Source: Lasiosphaeris hirsuta (lineage: Eukaryota; Ascomycota; Sordariomycetes; Sordariales; Lasiosphaeriaceae). Taken from it: 64,000 nucleotides of DNA. The notes beneath the pieces were generated by a model. The model ran no database searches. It had not been told where the DNA came from and saw nothing but the letters and a program-made list of their open reading frames with translations. Both the position numbers and the translations under genes were made by a program. Of this stretch, positions 33,565 to 44,016 are shown piece by piece (within the stretch, counting starts at the first letter, position 1; every line of letters starts with the position of its first letter). The stretch covers positions 2,356,001 through 2,420,000 of the forward strand of contig JAUKUA010000001.1 in the NCBI GenBank assembly GCA_030549175.1, read 5' to 3'.

Positions 33565-34625
33565 TGTCAACCGTACTGGGGTATTCCGGGAAAGTATGAT
33601 GAAAATAAAGATAAATCTGGTGTAACTGTGCTATCAGTGCTGACGATGAAACAAGTTGGAGGCGAGAATTTGGGCGTCTAAATGATTGAAGTTGAACCTG
33701 GACGAGGTCCGAGCCCGAACACGCCCACTTCCCCGCATCATGTTACCCAGAAACACTTAGTCCTGCGAAGCAACTAAGGAGGCAATATTGGGATATCCCG
33801 TGGCTCCACGGGCACTAGGCCGTCGAAGGGGGAGAATCTGCTGTTGGCTGCAGTTGCCAATGCAGAACGAGAAACAATACAGGGGACCCGTCACTCTGGC
33901 GGCCCAACGATCACACAGGGCCTGAGCGAGTTCCCACTCCCCCGCCATCTCCTGCGCAGGACATCCATGGCCTCGGCCCCTGGGAACCAGCGACAGGCCA
34001 CACAGATAACCACGGGCATACCGTATGATTAGTTCGAGTCGAGTACCACGCAACGAAAGACAATCATGTCCAAGTCCCACCATAGACGTGTCAACACTGC
34101 TACTATCCCATTGCATAGCCACGGAACGACTTATCTACAAGCAACTCGACCCAAATTTCAAGAGCGGTGCAATCTAAAACGAATGCGCCAAGGCTCAAAT
34201 GCAGATCCTAAGGGGATGGAGGCAGTTTGTGATCTTTCCCTATCATGTGCATTTCGGGTCTTGATTGATATATATGACCATACCTACTGGAAAACTCATG
34301 GCCGTGCTTGTACATATGTGGGGCTTCTTTTTGTAATTGAGAAGTCGCTGTCGCACGCGCCGGGTTTAGCGCCCTCTCCAATTTATCGCGCCGCTTCGCC
34401 CTGATTGGCCGCACGCTCCCTCCCCCACCACGCCCGCCCATTTTCAACAAGCTTGAGCACCTTGTACCCCTCCAATGGCTTCCCCACGCATCCGGCTTCA
34501 CGGATCCCAGCTCCAACAACGCTTCGCCATGGCGTCAATCATATCGAGGCCGCCAACGGCCGTATCTCCATCAGCTGTATCATCCCCATCAGCTGCATGC
34601 ATCTACGTCGGCATCGGCATCTACC
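33565..34625. other. Intergenic, no gene seen
   Basis: About 1.06 kb between two divergent genes. Only motif-free short frames. Confidence 0.45.
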
Positions 34626-35346
34626 ATGCCTACTTCGGTAGGATCGAAGCAAGGTGACGATCCCGGCACCGTACGTTTTACCAACGTGCAAGATCTGTTC
34701 AATGTGATGGATCGCACTACAAGGGATTCCCTCACCGTCATAAGTACAGCATCACCCTACCATTTCTATATAATATACTAATTATTTAGATGTATCTCTT
34801 GATCGTCTCACCGAAATCGATCGTATACGAGAGGAGGAACGGCGTAAGTTCCGCTTTCGTTATTTCGACACCAAATCCCGGATCCTCATCATCACGATCC
34901 CAACTGACCCTCATGAGGAACTCCACAAACGGTTATATAACGAGTTTGTCGGGCAGATTCGCGATATGGGTTTAAAGAAGAGTTGGAGAGATCACGGCAG
35001 TCCTACATGTCTAGCACAAAGTTACGCTGGACGAAGGGGTAAAGAGGGTGATTCAAGCGGTGGCCCAAAGCCTGAACGAGCTGGCAAAGGTGCCTGGCCA
35101 ACACTTACCATCGAGGCAGGATTCTCTCAGACGTTGGCGCAATTGCGAATAGGTATGCGGCAGTGGTTTTCCATGTCAAACCACGAGGTCAAGATTGTTC
35201 TTCTTACCAATTTTGACGGTACTACCATCCTTTTGGAGAAGTGGGAGGAAGAGATACCAGTTCGCCCTGGAGCTGGGGAGGGAGACTTGGCTTTTGGCGT
35301 TCAAGAACTGGAGGAGTATGCCGAAGATGTCTGGGCTCAAGTGTAG
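34626..35346 (+). CDS. Small fungal protein, PD-(D/E)XK-nuclease-like
   Basis: Two exons: 34626-34743 and 34790-35346, with a 46-base intron (GTACAG...TTTAG) that has a TACTAAT branch site; 224 residues. Visible text: RKFRFRYFDTKSRILIITIPT near residue 60, GDSSGGPKPERAGKGAWPTLTIEAGFSQTLAQL near residue 130, and WFSMSNHEVKIVLLTNF near residue 170. The WPTLxIEAGxS segment, followed by a beta strand with KIVLL, is shared by a lineage-expanded fungal family and looks like the core of a PD-(D/E)XK restriction-endonuclease fold, with Glu of IEAG in the active site. Nuclease activity is inferred, not shown. The last coding bases are duplicated just after the stop. An additional upstream exon is possible. 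Confidence 0.62.
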
Positions 35347-35393
35347 ATTAAGAATTGGACGAGTACGCGGAAGATGTCTGGGTCGACGCATAG
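35303..35393 (+). repeat. Tandem duplication of ~45 bases across a stop codon
   Basis: The segment AAGAACTGGAGGAGTATGCC...GTGTAGA (35303-35348) is followed at once by a diverged copy AAGAATTGGACGAGTACGCG...GCATAGA (35349-35393). Both end in an in-frame TAG in their own frame. Confidence 0.75.
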
Positions 35394-35515
35394 ATTCCTT
35401 AGAGCTCCGGGCCCTGGCATCGAGGAAAGTTCCTGCGATATTTTTACTGTTTTTCTGGAAACAAACAATCTTATAACCACCCTAGACTTAATTAGCTACC
35501 GTTCATATTCTATTA

Positions 35516-36112
35516 TTAGATAAGACTTGCATCAGGGTTGATAGAGAAATCGTAAAAGTCGAATAACGTATGGATATCGCCCCGGAGGAATAGGCCATTC
35601 TGTACTGAATTTATGGACCCCCCTCTTTGTGCTGGGATAGTAATCTCTTGACTCAACCCCCCAATGGAGCCACTGATGTTTGTGCGTAAGAGGGAAGATG
35701 TATGTAGCCTCGAAGCCACGCCACATGTTATACTCTCTATTTATATTTTCTTCCTTTGTCATAACGCAACGTCCGTCTCGTTCTCGTACTTGATTCCTGA
35801 ATGAAGCTGTTTGCGTCCCCGACTGAAAAGACATGGCTCGAATTAAGACGACCTCTGTAGATTTCTTAATTATGTTAGTAATTATATCTGTAAAGCAGAA
35901 GGGAACATACCTGGATGGTGCCATCGGCCACGACAAAATATCTCCCTGGCAGGAGTGGCTGTGTGTCTCGGGCGACTGTCGTGCCGTTGTCATCTTGGAG
36001 GAAAAAGGGGCCTGGGGCAAGACATTGATGATGTTGACCATGGCGTAGAAGTTGGCGTTGGTCACACCGGTAGTGAGGACTAGGCCACTTAGTAAGGTAT
36101 CGAAATTCTGGA
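35516..36112 (-). pseudogene. HNH-endonuclease-domain gene, broken by homopolymer frameshifts and truncated
   Basis: On the minus strand a CCTCCAG acceptor near 36112 opens a frame reading GLVLTTGVTNANFYAMVNIINVLPQAPF, then a frame change at the T5 run (36002-36006) leads to LQDDNGTTVARDTQ and LLPGRYFVVADGTIQ. A 58-base intron (35853-35910) follows. Exon 2 reads SFRNQVRERDGRCVMTKEEN, YNMWRGFEATYIFPL, HQWLHWG, then a second frame change in the G6 run at 35657-35662 leads to GGSINSVQNGLFLRGDIHTLFDFYDFSINPD, and a stop at 35516. This order matches fungal HNH proteins (DxRCVxT, AxHIFPL, NGxxLRxDIHxLFD); the first His position of AAHIFP reads ATYIFP. The family C-terminus is missing. Confidence 0.7.
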
Positions 36113-38735
36113 GGTCTTAAATGACGATGTCGCGGGGGAGAGCCCGAACCCCCCACCCCTGACATTTTGCCTTTGTGTAGAGAGGAAGGCGGAAGACAAA
36201 ATGGAGAAATGGGATTTGGCGGGGCGGAAGCAACCTTATTTTGCCGGCCTTATTAGGCGGTGAAGTGAAGGCGGTGGGTGGCCGATCGGTTTCGATGTGG
36301 AAGGTGGGCAGGGTGGGGTGGGGAAGATCGGTCTGGGTCCTGGGCCTTGAAGTGACCTAAAGGGGTCGGAAAGCGGAGTGTTTTGAGAGGCAGGCAGCGG
36401 TCCGGTTCAGTTGTCTCAGAAGCGGTGCCCGTGTAAACGTCCATATTGAGTTGAACGTGGACGAATACCTGACCCTTGGCCGGACTGAACACAAAACCTT
36501 GTTCCTAGCCGCCGCCGCTGATGGCTGTTGGCAGTCGCTGGCTGGGCTTGCAGAAGCCCCTCAAGCTCATCGCCCGTGTGTGGCAACCATCAGCAGCGTC
36601 CCCGATTGTTGTAAGTGGTACAGTGTAGCGGCACCGCCTTCCGGTTCAAAAAGACAGCTAGCGGACAATTGGTAGTTGCAGGTGTGACCCCAACAGTGAC
36701 CACGCTGCAGGAAAAGCGACCAAACGACGCGCCTTGCTTCAGGGAAAGCTGGAGAAAAAAAAGCTGAAGCTGAGCCAGTCTCCCGAGTCCTGAGTCGCTC
36801 GCCTCGCTGCTGATGGAGATTGCCATATCTCTAGAGTATAGCTGCCTAAAGCGCAGCGGACTCTACCCTCCATGCCTGAGCTAGGCCTACCCCACCACTC
36901 CTCAAGTTATGAGGCGGCGATAATGTGTTACGAATCGGCATAGCGACACCATGTCAACGGTGCCTATTCTTTTATTGCCGCGAACCCCATGGCTCAGTAT
37001 AGCAGAAAAGAATTGCCACAAGAACCTCAAGTTCTGATATTTAGGCATCGCTATGATGTCGAAGCGGAATGGCGGTTCTTCGTCTTTCATGAAACGACCC
37101 CTTCTGAATATAGGCATACGGAGACGCCCACTTCCAGCACACAGCCGATCATGTGGTTCAAGTTTTTTTTTTAATTTTTTTTTTTAGTTTTTTTTTTGTT
37201 TCAGATGCTGATAAATTCGCAAGTTGATTTGGCAACCGGCGAAGGAATACAGGAAGAGAAAAAAAAGTTGGCGGTTGACTGCGGTGATATTGTTGATAAG
37301 GTAATGATGGGTGGTTGACCTGGTCAGCTGCTCTTTCACGCCCCGCAATCTTTCGCTAGTTTTTCGTCTGTTCAGCTGGCGGGGGTTGTCTTGGAGCTCA
37401 CGTAATTTGAACGAGTGGCGGCAACCGGCTGGCAGGTCCTCGGCGAAGTTATAGTGTGCTACATGGACCTGCAAATGGCTTTGGATTTACACACCAGGAA
37501 GATGTCATGTGCCGCAGAGAGACGCCGTGCAAAATCGCAATCTCTCCAGTCCCAGCGGAAAGAAGGGAACGGAACCTTGACGCGACCTGCCCCACAATTT
37601 CTTTCCAGCGCGCGACTGCCGCACAGATTCGTATGACGCTGCAGACTACGTCATTTAGGGGGTCCCCTGCGCCAAGGTGGAATCCTGCAGCACAGCGCAA
37701 AAACCAAGATGTATCGGTAGTGTAGCTTCGAGCAAGCTTCGAGGATGCCGATGCTCGATTCACTTCACCATCTTCCATGCCTCCTCCCACCAAAGAAGCC
37801 ACTCCCCTTGACACCGCGTATGGGCCTATACACTCATTGCTACTGATTGTTGAAGTCTTGACAGTTGTCACTTGTGCCTGCGGCTACCTTCGTGGGGACC
37901 AAGAACCAAGATTGCCAATCAAGTCCCGGGTTTTGGCAAGCATTGTGTCGTCGCTTCAGCTCCGCCGTCAAGGCGTCTCCCCGCTTGTCATTTGTCTGCT
38001 TGTCAATCGCCTGCGCCCCATGATGAAAGCGATGATGAAACCAGGTGCCTGAGCAGAACGAGGAAAAATAGATGGAATAAGAAAGCGGCACGCCCCCACC
38101 CCCACCAAACAGGCCTTCGCATTCCCCAACCCCAGCTGCATCACCTAGCCAGTAACTAGCCTGCCGCCAGCATAACCAGCATAGCCAGCAAGCCGCCCAT
38201 GCCTTGATTCGCTTGCTCGCAGCCACAGTGACCTCAACCTGCGCGTATCCCATATTTTCACCCGATCCCGCCAGCACTTTGCTTGCATCAACACCTCGCC
38301 CGCCGACCGCATCCTTTCCACAAAGATACTTTTGCGCCTGCAAACTCTGCAACACCGTGCTCGTCCACCGCCCGAAAAACTCTAACCCCCCCCTCTTGCA
38401 ACGTGCTCAGCGAACACGACGTTGACTTCGCATCTGCCTGCTTGGTCATCACCGCCGTCCGCCGTCCGTAAAGTACCCCGCAGACGACAGACGAAGAGCG
38501 ATAGGAAGCGGACGAACCCCAGCTCTGAACGGGCAGCTGCAATAGAGCAGCGAACCAGACTCGACTGGCTCGCAGGCGGAGGAGAGATCCCAAACAGCCC
38601 TAGGCGTGGACGCTTCTGTGCTGCTTTCCGTCCGTTGAAGCTTGTCTGGAAGTGCAAACCTTCTCGCTTTTGCACCTCGCCAGCTCGGATAGCTTGATCA
38701 TAGCAAGAGCAAAGTGCAAAGACAAAACCGCAAAC
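36113..38735. other. Intergenic; includes upstream leader of the kinase gene
   Basis: About 2.6 kb without a supportable gene. Upstream exons of the HNH gene may lie near 36250-36500 on the minus strand, but could not be fixed. A poly-T cluster lies at 37163-37198. The last kilobase is probably promoter and leader of the Srk1-like kinase. Confidence 0.45.
37163..37198. repeat. Interrupted poly-T tract
   Basis: Three T runs of 10-11 bases separated by AA and AG. Confidence 0.85.
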
Positions 38736-41138
38736 ATGTCGACAATACAGCAACTGAAGAACTTTATCCGCCACGGTACGTTTTACTACCCTCCCAACAG
38801 TATTGCGGTGGGACTTGCCGTGTCTGCCTAAGCTCCAGCCGATTGCGGCGCCTTCCGCTGGCACTTCCTCGGCCCTTGTGCCACACGCAGGAATTTGCGA
38901 CTGATGTCGATGTCACCACACAGGAAAGCAGGCACGAGTTGCAAACATTGATGAGCCGACGCGCACAAAACATGACTCTCCGCCGCAACAGCAGCAACCG
39001 GTCGCCAAAAATATCATGGCACCCGTAGCCATCTCGGAGCCTGAACTTGGCAACGGCTATCTCAAACATAATCACGCGGCCGTTGCCGATGCTTACTCGT
39101 CGGCCCCCGGTGGCGATGCGCAACACCGCACCGCTCAAGCTGGCCATGCCACCGCGCGGCAAGTCGAGGTCGACCAGGCAAAGGTCAAAGCAAAGCGCGT
39201 ACCCGACGATAATATTGCGAAGCTCATAGCCGAGGAAAACGCCAGCAAAAGCAAGTTCCCCAACTACCCCGGCCTGGAACGATGGGAACTTGTCGAAAAG
39301 ATGGGTGACGGTGCTTTCAGCAACGTTTATCGGGCACGGGATCTCGAAGGCATCGCCGGCGAGGTAGCCATCAAGGTCGTCCGCAAGTTTGAGATGAACA
39401 GCATGCAGGTACGTGATGCGTCCCAGGGCCTGGCCGCTCTTCCTTGCTTCTCGCCGACCCCGTCTTTCTTTGGTGGTCGAGGTCGCATTTCCATTTTGGT
39501 GTAGTGAAGTTCCCTTTTACCAACCCCAGGACTCGTTTCTAGGGCAATAAACATCTTCATCCGGATTTCAAGCCAAAGGCCCCCAAGGCCGCAGAGGTGC
39601 GAAAACTTTCTTTTTCTTTTGTCACATTTCCGACTCGATTAGATAAAGACTTCGGGACGCTGCCTTCTCGTCGGCGAGCTTTCAACCCCCGAGTCAAGCG
39701 CCGGGGACACGACGTACCGCGTGGACAAGCGCACAGTAGCTAACAACGTGCTAGCGAGCGAATATTCTCAAAGAGGTGCAGATAATGCGCCAGATAGACC
39801 ACCCGAATATTGTCAAATTGGTCGACTTTTCCGAATCCCGACAATACTACTACATCATCCTAGAGCTCGCCCCGGGAGGAGAACTCTTTCACCAAATCGT
39901 GCGCTTGACTTACTTCAGCGAGGACCTCTCCCGCCACGTAATTACTCAGGTCGCAAAGGCTCTCGAGTATTTACACGAAGAAAGAGGAATCGTTCATCGG
40001 TAAGATCCACCGGCCCCTTTACTATGCAAGTCCAAAAGCGAGCGTGGTCTAACGGGATTGCAGTGACATCAAGCCCGAGAACATCCTGTTCTACCCCATC
40101 CCAATCGTGCCATCAAAAGTCCCGCAGCCCAAGCAGCCCGGCGATGAGGACAAAGTCGACGAGGGCGAGTTCATTCCGGGGGTTGGTGCGGGAGGCATTG
40201 GCCAGATCAAGATTGCAGATTTCGGCCTGTCCAAGATAGTCTGGGACAACCAAACCATGACACCATGCGGTACCGTTGGATACACAGCACCCGAGATCGT
40301 GAAGGACGAACGATACTCCAAGTCGGTCGACATGTGGGCGCTGGGGTGTGTCCTGTACACATTGTTGTGCGGCTTCCCGCCCTTTTACGACGAGAGCATC
40401 GAGGTCCTCACGGAAAAGGTTGCCAAGGGCCAGTTCACCTTCCTCTCACCGTGGTGGGACGATATTAGCAAGTCCGCTCAAGACCTGATCTCGCATCTCC
40501 TTTCCGTCGACCCGGAGAAGCGTTACACAATCAGGGAGTTCCTTGCCCACCCTTGGATCCAGGCAGTTGGGCCCACACCGCGGGAAGAAAGGAAGGCCGC
40601 GGCCACACTGCGTGCATTCGACGTGTCCAAGATTGTCGATGGCGATAAGCGGTACGACTTCCGATCTCCCGGCGCGGTCAACCTCCGGGAGGTGTTCGAT
40701 GTTGGCTACGCCGTTCATCGACAGGAGGAAGAGGGCAAGCGCCGAAAGGCGGTGGGCGGGAAGGCGGGGGTTTCTCGTCTGGTCGGCCTCAACGAGTCGG
40801 ACGAGGACGAGGATGCTCAAATGGAGGAAGACTCGAGCGCCGAGTTTGTGTCCAAGGATGCTGCCGCTCCGAACTCAACGCAGCAGCTTGAGCAAGGGAT
40901 GCGAAATGCACAGATTAGCAGCCACGAGACACGAGGCCGCGATCGCGAGAGGAGGGCCCAGCCTCCACCGGCTGCCGTGGACCAGAAGGGATACGGTCAG
41001 CACTCGGCGACCGTCACGGCTGCGGCTAGGCAACAAGTCCGTGACCGCAACCGACAGAAGGGGGCGTTTGAGCTAAACCTGGATGGCGCGACGTTACTTG
41101 GACGACGCGGGATGAAGCCTGTTACTCGGGTTGTATAG
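38736..41138 (+). CDS. srk1: Serine/threonine protein kinase of the Srk1/Rck2 (MAPK-activated) group
   Basis: Five exons: 38736-38775, 38924-39408, 39543-39596, 39755-39999 and 40064-41138; 632 residues. The small first exon gives STIQQLKNFIRHGKQARV, characteristic of filamentous-fungal members. Kinase landmarks: GDGAFSNVYRARD (Gly loop), VAIKVVRKF (Lys), HRDIKPENILF (catalytic loop), IADFGLSK (DFG), TPCGTVGYTAPEIV (activation loop), DMWALGCVLYTLLCGFPPFY. The kinase domain has an insert between HRDIKPEN and DFG (residues roughly 300-345), and WWDDIS matches yeast Rck2 and fission yeast Srk1. These kinases act downstream of the Hog1/Sty1 stress MAPK and control translation and cell-cycle entry. 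The C-terminal tail of about 180 residues is acidic and basic by turns. No damage is seen. Confidence 0.88.
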
Positions 41139-42228
41139 ACGAGATGGACGAGCATGATGGAGTTGGCGACAGTGTTGCAAGCAGGGGGGGGGGGGGGGGG
41201 AGGGCAACAAGTGGGGAGTTTTAGCATCAGCGCCTCCTCTTGTTTTTGTCCCGAGATACCAGGCTGGGTATCGAGGGATGAGAGCTGGCAGTGCATATAG
41301 CACGCGGTATGCTTTTTTTTTTTTCTCTTTTTTTCTAAATGAGCATTCGGCTGCTTCCACCCTTGAACTTTTATTCGTTTTGTCTGGCTGGGGAACGCAT
41401 GGTTGGGCGGAGTGTTCTGAGACGATGTTGAACATTTTGGTGGTGCACATGTATGTACACGTTTGCATGGAAGGTGTTTGAGGTATTATAAGGTAATTAC
41501 GCAAAATCCATGACAAGTCCCCCTCGCTTGACAATTGCAGCTGTTGGATTTACCTCAGGTACATACCTGCCTGCACACTGGAGGGATATCATTGGGCATT
41601 GCTTTGAGACAACTTCGGACCGAACGTGGCTCGCGATCTAAAACTTCACGGGAGATCAACGGTACCCCCTATTCTTGTTACCACTCAGCACCGAGTTATT
41701 TGCCATCCCTTGGGCACAAAATTGATCGAACGAAAAAGAAAAGCTCAACTCCCTTCGTTCGTATTCCCGTGACGCAATCTGCGTTAGCTAAACGGTTGAA
41801 GTTTATACGATGCGGTGTGAAGATCGCCTCTTCAGTCCCTCTCAAGGGATATCGGAAGGGTGTATGTAGTATTGGCTTGGGAGCAAGACCATTACCTCTC
41901 TGAGTCAGTATGAGCACTGCACACGGCAGATTCTGAGGGGTGAAGGGATTCCAACAATTGAGAACGATGCCACGCAACTGCGGCGATCGCCTAGCGCCCT
42001 TCTTCCTTGACAGCAGCACGCCCCAAGAAATATTGGATTGGCAGAAAGGGATCAAGCAGTGACCGTGACTGGGCTCAAAACCGACGAGGGAGCAACATTT
42101 TGTATAAGTTGGGTTGCATGCTCGCGCATCGGAAGCACCAAATCATCATCCTCTCCAGCTCACTCATTCATCTCAACATTAACGTTAACATCGCCTACAT
42201 CCAACAACTCGGCAACTCATCATCCGAA
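41139..42228. other. Intergenic; kinase 3' region and upstream region of the glycine-rich gene
   Basis: No gene was seen. A 17-base G run at 41184-41200 lies 46 bases after the kinase stop codon. Confidence 0.5.
41184..41200. repeat. Homopolymer G run (17)
   Basis: Uninterrupted G run in the presumed 3' untranslated region of the kinase gene. Confidence 0.9.
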
Positions 42229-43687
42229 ATGGCCGCCTTGGTCCCCCGAATCCCCAGCCTCAACGTCATCCCGGCGCCAGGCAACGTCTGCCAAGTCGAA
42301 CTGGCCGTCCTCTTCCCCAACTGCGGCTCCATCGAGATCGGCATCAACAACCTACCGTACTCAGTCGACGTCCAGCCCTCGACCATCTGCGTGACGCCCA
42401 CCACACCGACGCCCACCCCCATGTATCACGCTCCGCCGCCCCCTCCTCCGCCGGCCTACACCCCCCCGGTATACACCCACACCTGGGTCCCAACAATGCC
42501 CACGACGCTGAAGTCTGTAAGTCTATCTATCCCACAATCCCCAGCACGCCACCGCTTCACCTCTAACACGGGCACAGACCCACTCGGCGACCTGCAGCAC
42601 CGACCTCCAGGCGCAGCCCACGCCCTCTCCGGCCCCACCCACCAACCCCGTCAACGGGTGGTCGTATCCTCCCCCGCCACCTGCCCCCTACGGCGGCGGC
42701 GGCGGCGGCGAGCAGAACGCGAACAACAACAACTGGGGCAGCTGGGCCTATTACCCGGGGACCTCGGGTTCCGGCGGCTCCGGGAGTCCTGGCAGTCCCG
42801 GCGGCGCGGGCAATGCTAACGGCGCCGGTGGCTCGGGTGGTAATGGCGGTGCTGGTAGTGCTGGCGGTCCCGGTGGCGACGGCGGCGCAGGCAGCGGCAC
42901 TGGTCCTGGCGGCGCCGGTGGGGCTGGAGGTCCCGGGGGTGCGGGTGGAGCAGGCGGTGCAGGCAATACTGTTAACTCCGGCAATTTCGGCGGCTCTGGT
43001 GGTGCGGGAGGTGCGGGCGGACCAGGCGGCGTAGGGGGTGCCGGGGGTGCCGGGGGTGCCGGTAGCCCTGGCGGTGCGGGTGGACTGGGTGGGGCCGGAG
43101 GTGCCGGTCAGGGCCAGGGAGGCCAGGGACCAGCGACCGTCACCGTGACCCAGAACCCTGGCGCCACCACCACCGGAACCCAAGGCGGCGCCGCGGCCAC
43201 AACCGCCACTGGCCAGAGCGGCGTCACCACCACCGGTCCCCCTCCCAGCGTCTCGACGTGTGCCAACCCGCTCCTGGACATCACGGTGAGCCTGCTCGGC
43301 CTCAACATCGACATCGACGCCTACCTCACGCTCGCCGGCCTGCTGGACGACCCCGGCAACCTGGTCGGCGGCCTGCCCGACCTCGATGAGACCCCGACCT
43401 CGCTCCCGCAGCAGTACCGCACCAAGTGCGGCAAATCGTTCGCCAACCTGCCTGGCGGCACCACCGTCACGGCCGCGAGCGCGACCGACTGCCTACAGCA
43501 ATGCGAGACCGCAAGTATCCTCGCCACGGTCCAGGCTGGCACCCTGCGCGACTGTCTCGGAGCCACGCTGACCAAGGGTGTCGCTGTCAACAACTGCCTG
43601 TACTTCCTGGGTGATGATGATGACATCCTGGATGTCGGTCTGGCTATTGACCTCGATGATGCTGACTCGTTCTGTAAGTCGTGCTGA
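42229..43687 (+). CDS. Glycine-rich, collagen-like repeat protein with Cys-containing C-terminal domain
   Basis: Two exons: 42229-42516 and 42578-43687, with a 61-base intron; 465 residues. ATG 42229 is chosen; the frame is open upstream and an earlier ATG cannot be ruled out. Residues 1-60 carry two or three Cys and aliphatic strands, followed by Pro/Thr-rich text with a PPPPPPP run. Residues about 170-300 are almost entirely GGA/GGP/GSG triplets, similar in look to PE-PGRS or collagen-like proteins. A Thr/Ala-rich linker and a C-terminal domain (about 330-465) follow, with eight Cys, resembling in spacing a PAN/apple-like fold. I do not recognise the whole protein. A cell-surface or wall role is a guess; no clear signal peptide is seen at the chosen start. 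Confidence 0.75.
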
Positions 43688-44016
43688 GGGAACGGTTATG
43701 GGGATCCGGAAAGGGATCGCGGGGATGTTGGTAGTTCAGGGGGAGGGGGCAACCTGGGGCGTGAGGGTGAGGACTCGGAGGTCATAATATCTTTGCTTTT
43801 TAGACTGCTCTGCATGGAAACTCTTGGTTGCGCTGTTTTTGGAAGTAATCTTAATCATGAATGTGTTCTGCTGTTTTGCCTCGGACCCCTTTTTTCACTC
43901 TAGCCAGAATGTGTAGTAGACTATGTGTTCGTGGCAGTTCCAAATTCCCCATGTGGCCACGATATCCCCCTGGTTCCCGTTGCAGTGCGATCTTTTCTCT
44001 CCTGTGAAGAGAGAGG
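43688..44016. other. Intergenic between convergent genes
   Basis: About 330 bases holding the 3' regions of two convergent genes. No gene was seen. Confidence 0.5.

Noticed and set aside
37840..38355. Minus-strand open frame of 171 codons
   Set aside because: No motif; it lies in the probable promoter and leader of the kinase gene.
42563..43183. Minus-strand frame with Thr/Ala/Pro repeats
   Set aside because: It is the reverse reading of the glycine-repeat region; the plus-strand protein has an intron with good splice sites and Cys-containing end domains.
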